This document shows, piece after piece, positions 1-11,099 of a DNA stretch of 40,000 bases. Origin of the DNA: Symbiodinium natans (lineage: Eukaryota > Sar > Dinophyceae > Suessiales > Symbiodiniaceae). Made by a program: the position numbers and the translations under genes. Under the pieces are notes generated by a model that saw nothing but the letters and a program-made list of their open reading frames with translations, was not told the DNA's origin and searched no databases. Location: positions 701,771-741,770 of the forward strand of contig CAJNDS010001413.1 of the NCBI GenBank assembly GCA_905221605.1, in the 5' to 3' direction. The number at the start of each line of letters is the position of its first letter. Within the stretch, counting starts at the first letter, position 1.

Positions 1-465
1 TTAGTTCGGGCCTGATGCCGGTTTTGAGCGGTCGAAGCCGACATGCGGGCGTCTGTTGCAGGTGATGGTCTCCTCGGACCTTCAGCGAGTGGGGCAGAAA
101 CTTTGGCAGCAAACGACACAAATACCACAACAGAGTTTCGCTAATCACAGAGCTCTGTCAGGAAATTTCTGCAGTTAGATCTTGAGACCATCAACAGCAA
201 AAGCTGCTCGGCACCAATCGTACAAGGGAATCCCTCTGCATTGCTGTTTGCATGAAAGCACCTGCGGTCATCGCCTAGATTTTCAGTTGGTGGGGTGGGA
301 CCCGTTTTTCAGGCTTCGGTTGAGCAACAAGGCACTTGCGTCTCAGGAATGAATGGGCTGAAGGGGTTCCGTGTGGAGTCAAGATTATTCGGGTGTGCTG
401 CTGTCGCCGTGGCTCGAGTGCCAAGTGGCAGCCGAGTCCTCTCCCACACGAGGGGCCTACAAGAC

Positions 466-1746
466 ATGATGAGGTGCATACTTCCTTTGCTCTGCTTGTC
501 GGTCCCCGCACTGGCCTGCAACAACGACGAATACTACACCTGTCAAGCAGAGAACCTCCTCGGCATCATTTGCGTGCTGGGCGTCTCTGCCTTGTGCAGC
601 TGCTGTGTTTTTGGAGCCTCCTGGCTATGCGGCTTGTGGGAGATGGATCGGAAACCCACGCTTGCAATGATTCCGGTCCCCTTCGTGGTGACCGCCCTCT
701 GCGCCCTGGCGCCTCCGCTGTCTCGGGACCAGCCTGGCAGGTGCTTTGCCATGAGGCATCCTGATCCCGATCTTTGGTACTTGCAGCGTTACGGAGTTGA
801 AGTCGTCGTCATGCTCTCCGCCCTCATGGGGGTATCCTGGGCGGGCCTGTGCGTGTCGATCGCTTGGCTGTACCAGGCCGAGAAGACTGCTTTGGGCACC
901 CTTGCTGTCAAGTATTCTGTGTCGACTGCTCTGCTGAACACCATTGGGCTCTTGGGATGGACCCTTGGCGGCTGCAAGACTGCCGGGGTGGAAACCTTCG
1001 ACATACATACGCTGCTGTTTGGTTTGTCCTGCACTGGGAGCTTTCTCACGAATGTCCTCCTGCAAAAGATCGTGATCGTCAGAACTGAAACGCACTCGGG
1101 CAGAGGAGAAGCTACATGGATGAGACGTTCCGTCTATGGTGAGTATATAGCTGGTGCAACAATACTGATTGGGGGGATGCTGCATGCAGGGACCAGAGGC
1201 CATGGTATTGTACGTGGTGGGAAACTCTTCGCTAGTGCTTATATGCTGGGAAGTCTCCTGCTTTTGGTCTTTGACAGCATCTTCTCCTGGCAAGCCTATG
1301 TCACCTTGCAACGGGCTCTGCAACAAGCGCAGTCCATCATGCCGGTGACCTCCTGGGCAAGCAAGATGAGCGCGGCCGTGGCTGTTGCCAAGGTCAACCT
1401 TCGCCTCGTCTTGCTCGCCGTGCTCGGGACCAGCCTCCATTACACCACCCTGCTCGTCGTGGCGGCTTGGTTCTGCTTCTCGCCCATGAGCTTTGTGCAC
1501 TTCAAGTTCTACCACTTATTGCTGCCCATGTGGTGTCTGGACAGCATCTTTAACGACCTCTGTGCCCTTTACATTGGCTGCGGACCAACTCAGGCAGGCC
1601 GGACATGTTGGAACCTCAAAAACTGCATGCTGCAACTGCTTCCTTTTGCAACCTTGTGTACCGTTTTGGAGGAGGGGCAGCAGGGCTTCCTGAACCGAGG
1701 GTACCCAGATCCCCTTTTGAGAACAAAAAAACCCTACAACCTTTGA
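466..1746 (+). CDS. Polytopic membrane protein with signal peptide, family not recognised
   Basis: The frame is open from 295, but I prefer the ATG at 466. It starts a clear signal peptide (MMRC, a leucine-rich core, then PALA before CNNDEYY), and the 57 upstream residues look like translated leader. From that start the protein is about 426 aa. Roughly nine hydrophobic segments follow, near residues 30-57, 65-84, 110-136, 150-169, 180-203, 226-240, 254-274, 312-338 and 352-373, with a cysteine-rich first segment. That suggests a multi-pass protein of the endomembrane system or plasma membrane. No transporter or receptor signature is recognised. A GTGAGT at 1139-1144 inside the frame could be an intron donor, although the frame stays open past it, so residues around 225-250 may be intronic. 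The 3' end runs into degenerate CCTAAGCC-like sequence. Confidence 0.6.
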   Translation: MMRCILPLLCLSVPALACNNDEYYTCQAENLLGIICVLGVSALCSCCVFGASWLCGLWEMDRKPTLAMIPVPFVVTALCALAPPLSRDQPGRCFAMRHPDPDLWYLQRYGVEVVVMLSALMGVSWAGLCVSIAWLYQAEKTALGTLAVKYSVSTALLNTIGLLGWTLGGCKTAGVETFDIHTLLFGLSCTGSFLTNVLLQKIVIVRTETHSGRGEATWMRRSVYGEYIAGATILIGGMLHAGTRGHGIVRGGKLFASAYMLGSLLLLVFDSIFSWQAYVTLQRALQQAQSIMPVTSWASKMSAAVAVAKVNLRLVLLAVLGTSLHYTTLLVVAAWFCFSPMSFVHFKFYHLLLPMWCLDSIFNDLCALYIGCGPTQAGRTCWNLKNCMLQLLPFATLCTVLEEGQQGFLNRGYPDPLLRTKKPYNL

Positions 1747-3493
1747 AATCGAAGCGCCGCAAACCTAGAAGGGCACTCACCTAGCCAAGATGGGGCCCTC
1801 CATGATGCCTCCATGCAGCTTCTTCAACCCTTCTAAGCCAAGCCTGTAAGCCCCTTAGCCCTAAGACCTAAGCAGTAAGCACCCTGAGCTTCCTCTGCGC
1901 CCAAACCTCCCAAAGCCCTAGAGCAACTTCTTCGTTAAGCCATCTTAAGCCCTGCCCCAGACCCTAAACTCAAACATGGTAACGCCTTTGCTTGCAACAC
2001 ACTCTAAAGCCTTAAGTTCAGTTCGCCTCGTCCAATTTGGCTTCAAGTCTTGGCTTTTCGGCTGTGACTGCATAGCAAGGCCACTGGCCATCCCAGGCGC
2101 CTTCGGCAACTGCCTGACGTGTAATGCCGACTGTCTGAGTCTATCTGCCTGTCACGTCTAAGATCTTTCGGCTCTTTGACGCGTGGTCGCCCTCAGCGGA
2201 TGTTCCGTTTGGCTGAGACTCAGAAGATGAGAAAATCGAAGTCGATTCTGAGACTGGTGCATACTCGTATGAGGTTTCGGCTACAGGTCACAGTTGTCGC
2301 CTGTGACGAAGAGGCTGCCACCTGTCTGATCTCGTGTCGTCTGGGCTGATTTTGCCCGCCTTCACGTTCGCCATGGCTGTTTACCAAAGCTGCCCTGGAC
2401 TCACAGGCAGGAACGTGTCCCTTCTCATAGTAGCCTTGGAATGCTTAAGGTTTTCCGACCGTGCATTCGATGAGCCCATGCACGCCAGTCGTGTCCGGGT
2501 CCGTCGTCATTGTTTGTTTCCCTTGACACCACGCTTTCTCTCCTTGGCATACGTAAACTGTGAAAATGCAAGTTTCCGTGAGCCATCTTTTGTACTGCGG
2601 CTCGTCCGCCTCAAGTCACACACCCAACCACTGGACTTGCCTGACAGTCAGAGGGCCGCGGCTGTTTCAGCAGCTTCTGTATGATGTGCTATGCCTGAAA
2701 CGCTGGAACCTGAAAACTCTGCACAGCCAGACTCAGACCCACCATTGCATGTGCAATGCTCAGGGTTTGGCACAACTGGTGCACTGCCGTTCGGCTGCTT
2801 GGTGGCTATCTCCCGGCTGCGAAGGAAAAGGAAAGTCTCGACCCGCCAAGGCTCACATGGGCAGGACTTGCGCAGCCACGCCGCAAGTCGTTGCAATTTC
2901 TTCAGGGCAATGCACGTTAAACTTACTCAGCTCCACCTGGGGAATCCTAGACGCTGGCGCGCGTCGCCTCGGCAGCCGTGCTGGCCCAACGCGGGGTGCA
3001 GCATGCGCAATCTTAGGAGGGGTCCAAGTGGGGAAGTGGGGGGTCGCAAGGGAGGGCTTCAAGGGTCCAGGGAAAGGGCAGGTCACTCGTCTGATCCACT
3101 GTCTGGAGACGGGCACCTGCACGGGGCTTAAAATTGACGCACGACCGTCATGGCTGTGGTGCCTTTGTTCCGCTTGCTGTAAGCGCACTCTGGGCACTGC
3201 GCTTCATGAGACGCACCTCAAGCATCCCCCCCCGCCGTTGTCTTTGCTGCTAGCCCATCTCAAGAAGAACTGGCATCTGTCCCCCGGCCCAGAGCCTACC
3301 ACCCCTCCACCATTGCGTCAGGCTCCACTTCTAGAGTGTGCACATCAGGTTGGAGACGGTTTGTAGAGGGAGCTTGCATTTGGCTACGAATCCACTAACC
3401 AGCCCAAGCCTTACAATACCCTCATGCCCTTTTCGTTCCCTATGCCACAGAATGCCCTTTAAAGCCTTCGAAGCCCTCGGTTTTAAACAATAA
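1747..3493. other. Largely non-coding spacer with degenerate telomere-like tract
   Basis: Between 1800 and 1975 the sequence is rich in scrambled CCTAAGCC/CCCTAA words, apparently an eroded telomere-type array. A 268-codon + strand frame at 2560-3366 contains no recognisable domain, has low-complexity ends and overlaps other open frames, so it is not called as a gene. No RNA gene was recognised. Confidence 0.4.
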
Positions 3494-3607
3494 GCCCTAA
3501 ACCCGAAACCCTAAACCCTAAACCCTAAACCCTAAACCCTAAACCCTAAACCCTAAACCCTAAACCCTAAACCCTAAACCCTAAACCCTAAACCCTAAAC
3601 CCTAAAC
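3494..3607. repeat. Interstitial telomere-like array (CCCTAAA)n
   Basis: About 16 nearly perfect CCCTAAA heptamers follow two degenerate copies. This heptamer is the telomere unit of plants and of many alveolates including dinoflagellates. The block lies far from any visible chromosome end, so it is interstitial. Protein-like sequence follows at once (the frame at 3605-3708), so these blocks sit close to genes. Confidence 0.95.
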
Positions 3608-3719
3608 CGGCAGGAGGCCCTGGAGCTGGTTGTCCGTGCTGGCGAGGTCACCGTCGTCGGCCGCCCCACGGAGGCTTGCACAGATGCCGTGGCGGGCCAG
3701 GTGCCTTGAGGAAAGACTT

Positions 3720-3880
3720 GAGGGGGGAGGGGGGGGGGTCATATTTCGGGAACTTGGAACAAGCCTCTGCTTCGCCAAAAAAAGGCGAGACAGAGCTGGG
3801 GAGAGGGCGGAGAGGGGAGAGAGAGGGCGGAGGGGGAGGAGGGGGAAGAAAGGGGGAGAAAGGGGAGACAGTGGGGAGAA
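3720..3880. repeat. Purine-rich low-complexity tract (G/GA-rich)
   Basis: A polypurine stretch on the + strand with a run of nine G and many GGAGA/GGGAG words. It keeps several frames open on both strands, which explains the overlapping Arg/Gly/Glu-rich frames here. No gene is called. Confidence 0.7.
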
Positions 3881-3984
3881 AGCCAAGACGTTTGAACCAA
3901 GCTCTTTCTTGTTTCTTCCGCTCACACTCGCAAACCGAGTCTCCTCAGGTCGTCGTCGCAGGCCAGCACGACCCGAAAACGAAG

Positions 3985-4127
3985 GGCAAGGTCTGACCCG
4001 GCTTGCGGATGATCGGATTCTGCACGGCTCAGACCGGCTCGGCCTCAGCTGCAAATTTGCGGTCGTGGCGCCATCACGCAACATCTTCACGACGGCCAGT
4101 CCTCCGACATCCGAAGGAGGCTTCGGA
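3985..4127 (+). CDS. Exon-like segment, function unknown
   Basis: This segment reads as a balanced protein sequence (LADDRILHGSDRLGLSCKF and onward) and ends near GGAG|GTACTG, a possible donor. The words DRILHGSDRL faintly recall the core of FHA domains found in some kinesins, but the match is too short to name a family. It follows the telomere block and purine tract; a CTCAG at 3944-3948 is a possible upstream acceptor. It could be a fragment of a larger spliced gene or chance. Confidence 0.25.
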
Positions 4128-4129
4128 GG

Positions 4130-5084
4130 TACTGTCATTGATAATGTTTCCGAATGAGCCAAATCCCACCCTTGCTTCTTGTAGTCTAGCGCCAACAGCA
4201 CACATTGGCAATCATTCTTCACACATACATACCGTACACAGAGAAGGCTCAGGAAAAGACACGTTGACGTGTAGCCGATTGGCCGATGCGTTTCTGCTGA
4301 CCGCGCTCTCGAAAGCCCAAGGCCATGACATGAAGCCACCCTGCTAAGACCGGCTCCAGCTGGCTCTCACCAGGGAGCAGCAGTTGAGGGTAGAAGGTCC
4401 CCGCAACACCCCACAGAAGAAAGTTCATGCACCTGGGGCCCGGTCTTGCAGAGCTCAGGCCACTACAGCTTCATTGGCAACTACTTGGCCTCAAAGTGCC
4501 TTGGCCTTGCTTGGCCCTTTCACTCACGCCTATATCCTTTTCTTCCTGAGCTGGTTTCCCAGGTATTGCAACGTCCTGTTTGCGCGTTCCCTGCACCAGC
4601 GAAAGGTCCAGGCGGTCAGCTGCACTCCAGGTGGGGTTGACAGACGCGGGTGGTTTAGCTTGCGGGGCTTAGAGGTTAGGGTTTACGGGTTTGATCTGCG
4701 GTTGGGTAGTTACAGGTTGCTATTGAGAATTCCGTTGTTGCAGCATCGCAACATCGTTATGACGGTGCTTTCAATCCATGTCATCGCTTTTGGCCATGTC
4801 AGTTGTCGTGGAGGAACGTTCCAGACGCGTAGAGGTTCCTTTGCTCAGAGCTCCGAAGAAGAGGAGCAGGGCCTGCGTAAGGAAGTAGCCTCGGCTCGCG
4901 TAAGTTCGTAGAAGCTGACGCAGGAAGTAAGATCGGCAAAGCTCGCGGAAGCTCGCCTAAGTTGAAGAGTGAAGGGTGGGATTGGGTTCGTAAGCTAGCG
5001 CCGTTCGCGCGCATAGCCTAACACATATACCGCGCACATGTATGAACATTTGTATTTCTTCTTTTTTAGGTTTTGTGCCACCGC
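4130..5084. other. Intergenic or intronic DNA with no supported gene
   Basis: Several medium frames overlap on both strands without recognisable motifs. The only notable element is a degenerate TTTAGGG-like stretch around 4660-4700. No RNA gene or mobile element was recognised. Confidence 0.4.
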
Positions 5085-5358
5085 TCAGAGGAGGAGGAGG
5101 AGGAAGAGGAAGAGGAAGAGGAAGAGGAAGAGGAAGAGGAAGAGGAAGAGGAAGAGGAAGAGGAAGAGGAAGAGGAAGAGGAAGAGGAAGAGGAAGAGGA
5201 AGAGGAAGAGGAAGAGGAAGAGGACGAGGAAGAGGAAGAGGAAGAGGAAGAGGAAGAGGAAGAGGAAGAGGAAGAGGAAGAGGCAGAAGAAGAGGAAGAG
5301 GAAGAGGAAGAGGAAGAGGAAGAGGAAGAGGAAGAGGAAGAGGAAGAGGAAGAGGAAG
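5085..5358. repeat. Hexanucleotide microsatellite (GAGGAA)n
   Basis: About 45 copies of a 6-bp polypurine unit with only a few substitutions (near 5225 and 5283). Because 6 is a multiple of 3, all six frames stay open, giving poly-Glu, Arg-Gly, Arg-Lys and Ser/Leu/Phe repeats. None of these should be taken as a gene. A homopurine mirror repeat of this length can form triplex (H-DNA) structures and is prone to length change. Confidence 0.95.
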
Positions 5359-7012
5359 TAACGGTAACAGTATTTGAGAAACAGTATGAAACAGTGATAG
5401 CCAGCAATCATAGTTATACGGTAGTAGTAAGCAAAATATAAGTTACAAGAACGACACAAACTGTGGGGAAAGGCGAGGTGGACACAGACATCGACCGACA
5501 CCTTCCTTGGCTTCTTCGCGTTACCTTCCGTGCCTTCCGCGCCTTCAGCCGCGCGCAGACACCAGAGCAGGGTGCTGCTGGAGCCCGAGAGTTCGCTGAA
5601 TTGCCTGCCTAGGGTTTAGGGTTTAGGGCCATTGGTCGGAGCAATGGCCCAGGCTGCCGTGGCCTACTGCGCAGCGGCACCTGTCACATCTGGCGGTTTC
5701 TACGCGCGGTGTGTTCTCACAGAACTTCAAGGCCTGCCGACCTTTGCCTTATAAGATGCCCCACGCCGTACACACCGAAGCCGCCGAAGCCCTCAACCCC
5801 AAACGTAAAAAATTGGCGCCGTTTCGAGGTCCTGCAATGGAGAACCAGCTTTGGACCTTTAGCGAGCAACTGGTGGCGGCGGCCTTGCAGCAGGACAGCC
5901 TGTGACAGCCTGTGGGCTGAGCGCCTCTTGCACGAGGGCTCTGGATCTGATCTTGCAAAAGTTTAATGGCCGCTCCACTTGCAAACGGTTGTGCGCTTCC
6001 TCAAGAATCCATGTTGCGCCGAGATTCTGCATACGTGCTGCAGGCGTCAGCGTGAGATTTCCTGAGACATGGAAGAGTTGTGCGTGTGCCGAGAACGAGG
6101 GGCTTTGCTTAGGTGTTGCAGCTTTCTGTGCATGATGTTTGCAACATCACTGGGGCCACGTAGGACGCGGATCAGCGGCTGCACGCCTCGTGAGATCTCG
6201 GCCGTGCTGGAAGCAGTTTAGGATTTAGATGTGCCTAAAGGGCTCACAATGTGCGATTTCTGCCTGCCTGAGATGTTGCAGTGATGCACGGCTTGCCGTG
6301 TCGCAGAGGCAGCTGTACAGCAAGATGTCAGAATTTGCGGCTCGAACCGGGCGTACGCCAATGGCGGTGGATAGCGGTGGTGTCCACGTGGCGGGAACAT
6401 GCAAAAGCCTGTGCCAAGCTTCCACGAGGTGCCGCTCAAGCGGTTGGCGCGGGATGCTGGTGCATGGGCTGACAGGGCAGTCTGCGACGGTCATGACTAT
6501 CCAAGCAACCTTGAATCACTTCGTTACATGTGCATTTGATGGCTTTCGTTCGATTCGATAGCTTTCCCATGCATAGCCTGGCTTTGCCTTGTGCCAGGCG
6601 CCCCACCTCCAAGGGAGGCCGGAGACGTGGAGCATGCGGAGCGGGTTTCAGCGCTTTGAACATCCTCGGATCTCTGGGTAGTCGGGCTAGCTTAAAATCA
6701 AAATCACGAAAATTTCAAGCTGAGACGTCCCAGGCTTTCAGATAGGATCAAAGCATTCGTTTTGCGCATTTTGCCGCTAGGCGATGACGCGACATTCACG
6801 CCGGAGGCACCTCCAAGGTGGGTCGTAGAGATCTCCTTGGCAGTGTCAGCATTTTGAGTCCTGATTTCCGGCTTGACTACCACGATGCTATCAGCAGCTG
6901 CTAACATGCTGTCCAAGCTCCGGCTTGGAGTGAAGTTTCCCAGTGCTCAGATCGTTCTTAGAGGCGCCTGCGCTGCAAAACTCCACCGGAGCAGGCTGCT
7001 TGCTGATGCGGA
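5359..7012. other. No supported gene; short exon-like words only
   Basis: Short frames at 5711-5905 and 6225-6494 look partly protein-like but have no motif and no consistent splice junctions. A short TTTAGGG pair lies at 5612-5628. Nothing else is recognised. Confidence 0.35.
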
Positions 7013-7106
7013 AACCCTAAACCCTAAACCCTAAACCCTAAACCCTAAACCCTAAACCCTAAACCCTAAACCCTAAACCCTAAACCCTAAACCCTAAACC
7101 CTAAAC
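7013..7106. repeat. Interstitial telomere-like array (CCCTAAA)n
   Basis: About 13 perfect heptamers in CCCTAAA orientation. This block is the left partner of a pair; the TTTAGGG-oriented partner starts 115 bp downstream. Confidence 0.95.
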
Positions 7107-7221
7107 CCCGGAGCAGTTGAGAAGCTTGCTCTTACAAATTCGGTTCACCGGTTCAACCCGGTAGTCCATGTGAGGCCTTTACGCCTCCCTTGAAGCGCCG
7201 ATGCAGCAGGCATTCGGTGCA

Positions 7222-7405
7222 TTTAGGGTTTAGGGTTTAGGGTTTAGGGTTTAGGGTTTAGGGTTTAGGGTTTAGGGGTTAGGGGTTTAGGGGTTTAGGG
7301 TTTAGGGTTTAGGGTCTAGGGTTTAGGGTTTAGGGTTTAGGGCTTAGGGTTTAGGGTTTAGGGTTTAGGGTTTAGGGGTTTAGGGGTTTAGGGTTTAGGG
7401 TTTTG
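7222..7405. repeat. Interstitial telomere-like array (TTTAGGG)n with variants
   Basis: About 25 heptamers in TTTAGGG orientation, with variant units (TTAGGGG, TCTAGGG, GCTTAGGG) scattered in the middle. The mixture of perfect and 8-bp units suggests replication slippage. It faces the CCCTAAA block at 7013 across a 115-bp unique spacer. Confidence 0.95.
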
Positions 7406-7599
7406 GGTCAACACAGCTGGCACAGAGGGTGGGAAGCAAGGTTGTTCAGCTTGGCAGACGCTCCTAGGCTTTCTCCCGATTGTCTGTGTGGAGGCTGTTC
7501 TATTGTTCTAAAGTTAAGTTCCCATGATTCCACTTTGAACAGACTTACCGTATTATTATATCATCGGTGCCTATGCCTCATACTTTCATAAATAAATAC

Positions 7600-7705
7600 A
7601 CAAGTATATACATATATATATATATATGTATACATATATACGCATATGAATAGCGTTAGAATGTACATAAATAATGTATGTACAAAATATATATGTATAT
7701 ACATA
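7600..7705. repeat. AT-rich TATA/TATG microsatellite
   Basis: Alternating TA with ATGTATAC interruptions, followed by AATAATGTATGTAC words. It stands out from the GC-richer surroundings. The Tyr/Ile/Met-rich frames through it are low-complexity artefacts. Confidence 0.85.
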
Positions 7706-7794
7706 GGTACCTGATGGGATCGCCAGTTTGGAACCACTTCCCCTCGTTTGGTACTCAGGGCGACGCCTTCACGCGACCCAGCTGCTCCCATCAA

Positions 7795-8062
7795 GGTGAG
7801 GATCTTGACCTTTACTCTTTGGATTGGTCGTTTGGCGTTTTTAAGGTTTAGGGGATGGGTAGTTTAGGGTTTTGGGTTTAGGGGATTGGTCGTTTAGGGT
7901 TTAGGGTTTAGGGTTTAGGGGATTGGTCGTTGAGGGCTTAGCATGTAGGCGATTGGTAGTCTAAGATTTCTTTACTCTTTACGGATTGGTAGGGCTTTTA
8001 GGATTTATGAGATTGGTCGGTTAGGGTTTAAGGTTTGTGGTTTAGGGTTTGGGGTTTAGGGA
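7795..8062. repeat. Composite minisatellite of ATTGGTCGT plus TTTAGGG words
   Basis: At least six copies of a GATTGGT(C/A)GT-like word alternate with TTTAGGG or eroded TTTAGGG units, spaced irregularly by about 25-60 bp. It looks like a telomere-type array in which one variant unit was amplified and then diverged. Confidence 0.75.
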
Positions 8063-9838
8063 CACTGAAGCAGATGGGCAAGAGTAGCAGATGTGAAATT
8101 CCGTTTTTGCCAGGTGCCGAAGAACAACGCCTCAAATGAGCTCAACCTCAACCAGATTCTCCAGCTGATCTGGCTTTTTGCTTTCGGCCGGACGCACCTG
8201 AAACCCTCAGCTCCGTCACACTGACGCTCGTATGTAGAAGTTTACACAGGACTCTGGGATGAATGTGGGGGGAGGCTCTGATTTTCGCCTTCCAGGTTCC
8301 AGCGGAGGTGACGGGGCTCGTGTCTGGAGGATGGCTAGGAAGCATCCTGAAGTACCGGAATGGGGCCCATCCTGGTGGCCTTTGGTTTCACATTGTACAG
8401 TGATGCTCACAACGGAATTGTGAGGCCCGGACACTCATGCTGCTGTTGGCACATTGCTGGCCGAGCACTGACACGGGCCTCATTCGTTTTGCATGCACCA
8501 CCACTGCAGCGGCGTCTGGTGCGGATCTCTCGCGCCACAGCAATACAACTGGTCCGAGTCATCATGCCGCAGCCACGCACTCGAGAGATTTGCGTCACCC
8601 GCGCCACCCAAAAAACACCCTGCAAGTTTCTTTCAAGTCTGTGCAGCTGCATGCCACCGCCGCCTACTCGTCTAGATGTAGTTGGAATCATCATGCATGC
8701 TTCGTATGCCCTAGCTTGTGCTGATGTTGACATCTTGCGTTTTGTGCTGAGTAAGTTACACTTAACCAGAGCAGCGCTGCCAAGCGCCCGGGCACGCCTG
8801 TGCTACATCTCAAACAGCCACAGCTCGAAGTGCCCCATCTCTCCATGCAACTGATGATGCAGTGATACAGCAGTCGCCAAAATATGTGTGTGCATTGGGC
8901 TTCGCTTTGTTGCAGAAGTTTCTTTGGCGACAGGTGCTGTTTGTCAGTTGGTTGCTCTTGTCTTCTGACCAGAAGAGCATGCAGCAGACATCCGCATGCA
9001 CATCCGTGGGACCGCTAGGCTGCTCAGCAGCCAAGTCTCAAGCATCATCAACCCTCGGAATTCAGTATGGCGGCTCGAGAAATGAGCCAGTGGAGAACGC
9101 ACATTCCAGATCACAGAATATCGCAGACAGCTGATGCTGATAGCTGATGCGGATGCGATTCGCACAAGTACTCCTGGTCCTGTAGAAAATCATAGAAAAT
9201 CCATATCCGCCGGGCAGCCGCCAACGCAATGGACCTTTTGGGCTGGGAGCCCTTGAGAGAAGCTGCGAGGGACGAGGCAATGGTCTCAGGAAGCCGGTTC
9301 GTGATTCGAAGTTATCATTGACAGCTGCAAAGCTCAGGTTTCAGGCCCCTTGCCTCTTGCTGGATCTCATCTGGGACCTCCGACACACATCTGCATGGTG
9401 TTTAGCTGTTAGCTGCGGGTCCAAGCCCATGCGAGAACGGTTGCAGTATCTGCTTTTTGCCACAAGCTGACATGGCTTTGGGGTTCTCAACAGCATTGCA
9501 GCCTCCTTGATCCTTAAATCATCCTGAAATCGAAGTTGAACCATAAGACTTGTAACTCACCTGAAGTTCAAGCTGAGCCGCCATGTCGGGGAGCGCCCGG
9601 CACAAGGCACCATTCCTTCGGACTGCGGCGGCCCTGTGGCTCCTTCTCGGATGAGTCGAAGTGCGAGCTATTGAGAGCTTTTGGGTCTATGGGTTCAGCA
9701 TCCAGGAACTGAGGATGCCTTTGTAGAAGGCTTAGAGCTGAGTGTGTCAGGAATGCCTGTGCCGAGGTTGTTGGGCTGCCTGCTCTCACTACATGCAGCC
9801 AGCTTTGTGGCTGTCGGCCGCCAGCAGAGGCAAGCATG
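8063..9838. other. No supported gene
   Basis: Overlapping frames on both strands (the longest is 164 codons at 8360-8854) show no recognisable domain, and the composition is similar in all frames. A spliced gene could hide here, but I cannot support one. Confidence 0.35.
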
Positions 9839-9900
9839 GAAGTGAACATGAGGTACACATGAGGTACACCTGAGATACACATGAGGTACACACAGGGGGT
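9839..9900. repeat. Short minisatellite, ACATGAGGTAC unit
   Basis: Four to five copies of an 11-12-bp unit (ACATGAGGTAC, with ACCTGAGATAC as a variant) in tandem. Confidence 0.8.
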
Positions 9901-10454
9901 GCCCCCGAACCCACGTCTTCGGAAGTCTCGACGCTCGCATGCGAGGCAGCCTGATGCGGCAAGGGCCAGTCAGCGGCTTCTACGCAGTATTGAGGGAGGC
10001 TTTTAGCGACTCCCGTATTTCGTCTAAGATTCTGCTGGGATTATCTTCGAGCCTTGACGTCAAGACCAAGGCCAGACCGTGGTCCAGGAGAGGGCAGTGC
10101 CTCTGCAGCTTACTGCAGTCTACTGTCCTATGTGTGGTTCGAAGCCGCCTTCATCCCCGGATTCGTTTTGTTTGCTTCAACTCTGCGACCATGGTCCGAC
10201 TCGCAATGCGCCCTGAGGTGTCATCGTGGCTTCCCGAGATACAGAGGGCAAAGCCGAGACTGAGGCGGCCGGGATCTAGCCGTGCGACTGTGAAGCAAGC
10301 ACCTGAAAACCCGAAACCCGGAAAAAAGAAACAGCCTTAACATCCTGAACTCCCTTAAAAACCTCTCAAAGCCCCCCCCCCTCCCACCGAAGATCCCTAA
10401 GCGAAGTCGTCTTCCCCTAGCCCAACAACGACTCCGAGCCCTAAAAAGTCCTAA

Positions 10455-10618
10455 AACGATGATAGAATTTTATTATCATGTTCTTATCTCATCTTTGATT
10501 GTATTATATGACCAGTATCGCCGTTGTTTCTATAGTTATGATTAGGATTTTAAATACTATTCATATTTTGACTAGTCTAGCTATTCTTGCCGTCACAATA
10601 AGTAGTACATCCCAAATC
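10455..10618. other. AT-rich island of unknown origin
   Basis: A roughly 160-bp stretch rich in A and T, with TTATTATCATG, TATTATATGACC and ATTAGGATTTTAAATAC words, lies between GC-rich flanks. It has no tandem structure. It could be a short organelle-derived insert or a remnant of an AT-rich element; I see no organellar gene motif. Confidence 0.45.
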
Positions 10619-10734
10619 CTTGCAGGCACCTCGCCGGGGTGTCCGCTTGGGAGGTGCGCGAGCCAAGCCCGGCCCAGCAGTCCCCAAGCCTGACAAGCCC
10701 GAGGCCGGGATTTTTTGGCTTCAGGATTGTTTTG

Positions 10735-10880
10735 TTTTTTTTTTTTTTTTTTGGGGGGGGGGGGGGGGGGGGCTTTTTAGGGGCTTTAGGGTTTTTAGGG
10801 GCTTTAGGGGTTTTCGGGGTTTTCGGGGCTTGGAGGTTTGGGTTTTGAGAGTTCGGGGATCTGGTTTTTTTGATTTGGGG
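10735..10880. repeat. Poly-T/poly-G junction followed by GGGGCTTTAGGG-like units
   Basis: A T run of about 18 joins directly to a G run of about 20, then come GGGGCTTTAGGG, GGGGTTTTCGGGG and similar words. Homopolymer junctions of the same type (CnAn on the other strand) recur at 15540 and 24770. The Gly/Phe-rich frames here are artefacts. Confidence 0.85.
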
Positions 10881-11099
10881 TGTTGGGGTTGGAGGCTTAC
10901 TGTAGGGATTCGGGTTTGGCGGTGGCTGCACGAACAAAAGCGTGCCTCAGCTGATTTCTGAAAACTTTGAGAGGAGTCGAAGTTTCCGCTGGCAGCAGCC
11001 GGCGGAGCAGCGCTAGCGGCGATCCTCTTTGCTCTTTCCCAAGGCTTCAGTGCTCAGACCAGACGTCTTGCAGCTTCAGTATTCTCCCACCTTCCACAG

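Noticed and set aside
625-1515. 296-codon minus-strand frame opposite the membrane protein gene
   Set aside because: A shadow of the better-supported + strand membrane protein; His/Gln/Gly-rich with no hydrophobic pattern of its own.
2030-2050. Resemblance to the end of the dinoflagellate spliced leader (CCAATTTGGCTTCAAG)
   Set aside because: Several mismatches and a missing upstream part; relict leaders normally keep the TTTTGGCTCAAG core intact. TTGGCTCAAA at 18381 and 14545 is likewise too short.
2560-3366. 268-codon + strand frame
   Set aside because: No domain, low-complexity Pro-rich end, competing frames, and no splice or start support.
3602-4339. 245-codon minus-strand frame
   Set aside because: Held open by the purine-rich tract; Ser/Pro/Leu low-complexity composition with no motif.
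5042-5501. Five long frames giving poly-Glu, Arg-Gly, Arg-Lys, Ser and Leu/Phe proteins
   Set aside because: All are translations of one GAGGAA microsatellite; a 6-bp unit keeps every frame open.
10455-10618. Mitochondrial DNA insert
   Set aside because: AT-rich, but no cox or cob protein motif or rRNA fragment is recognisable; left as an island of unknown origin.
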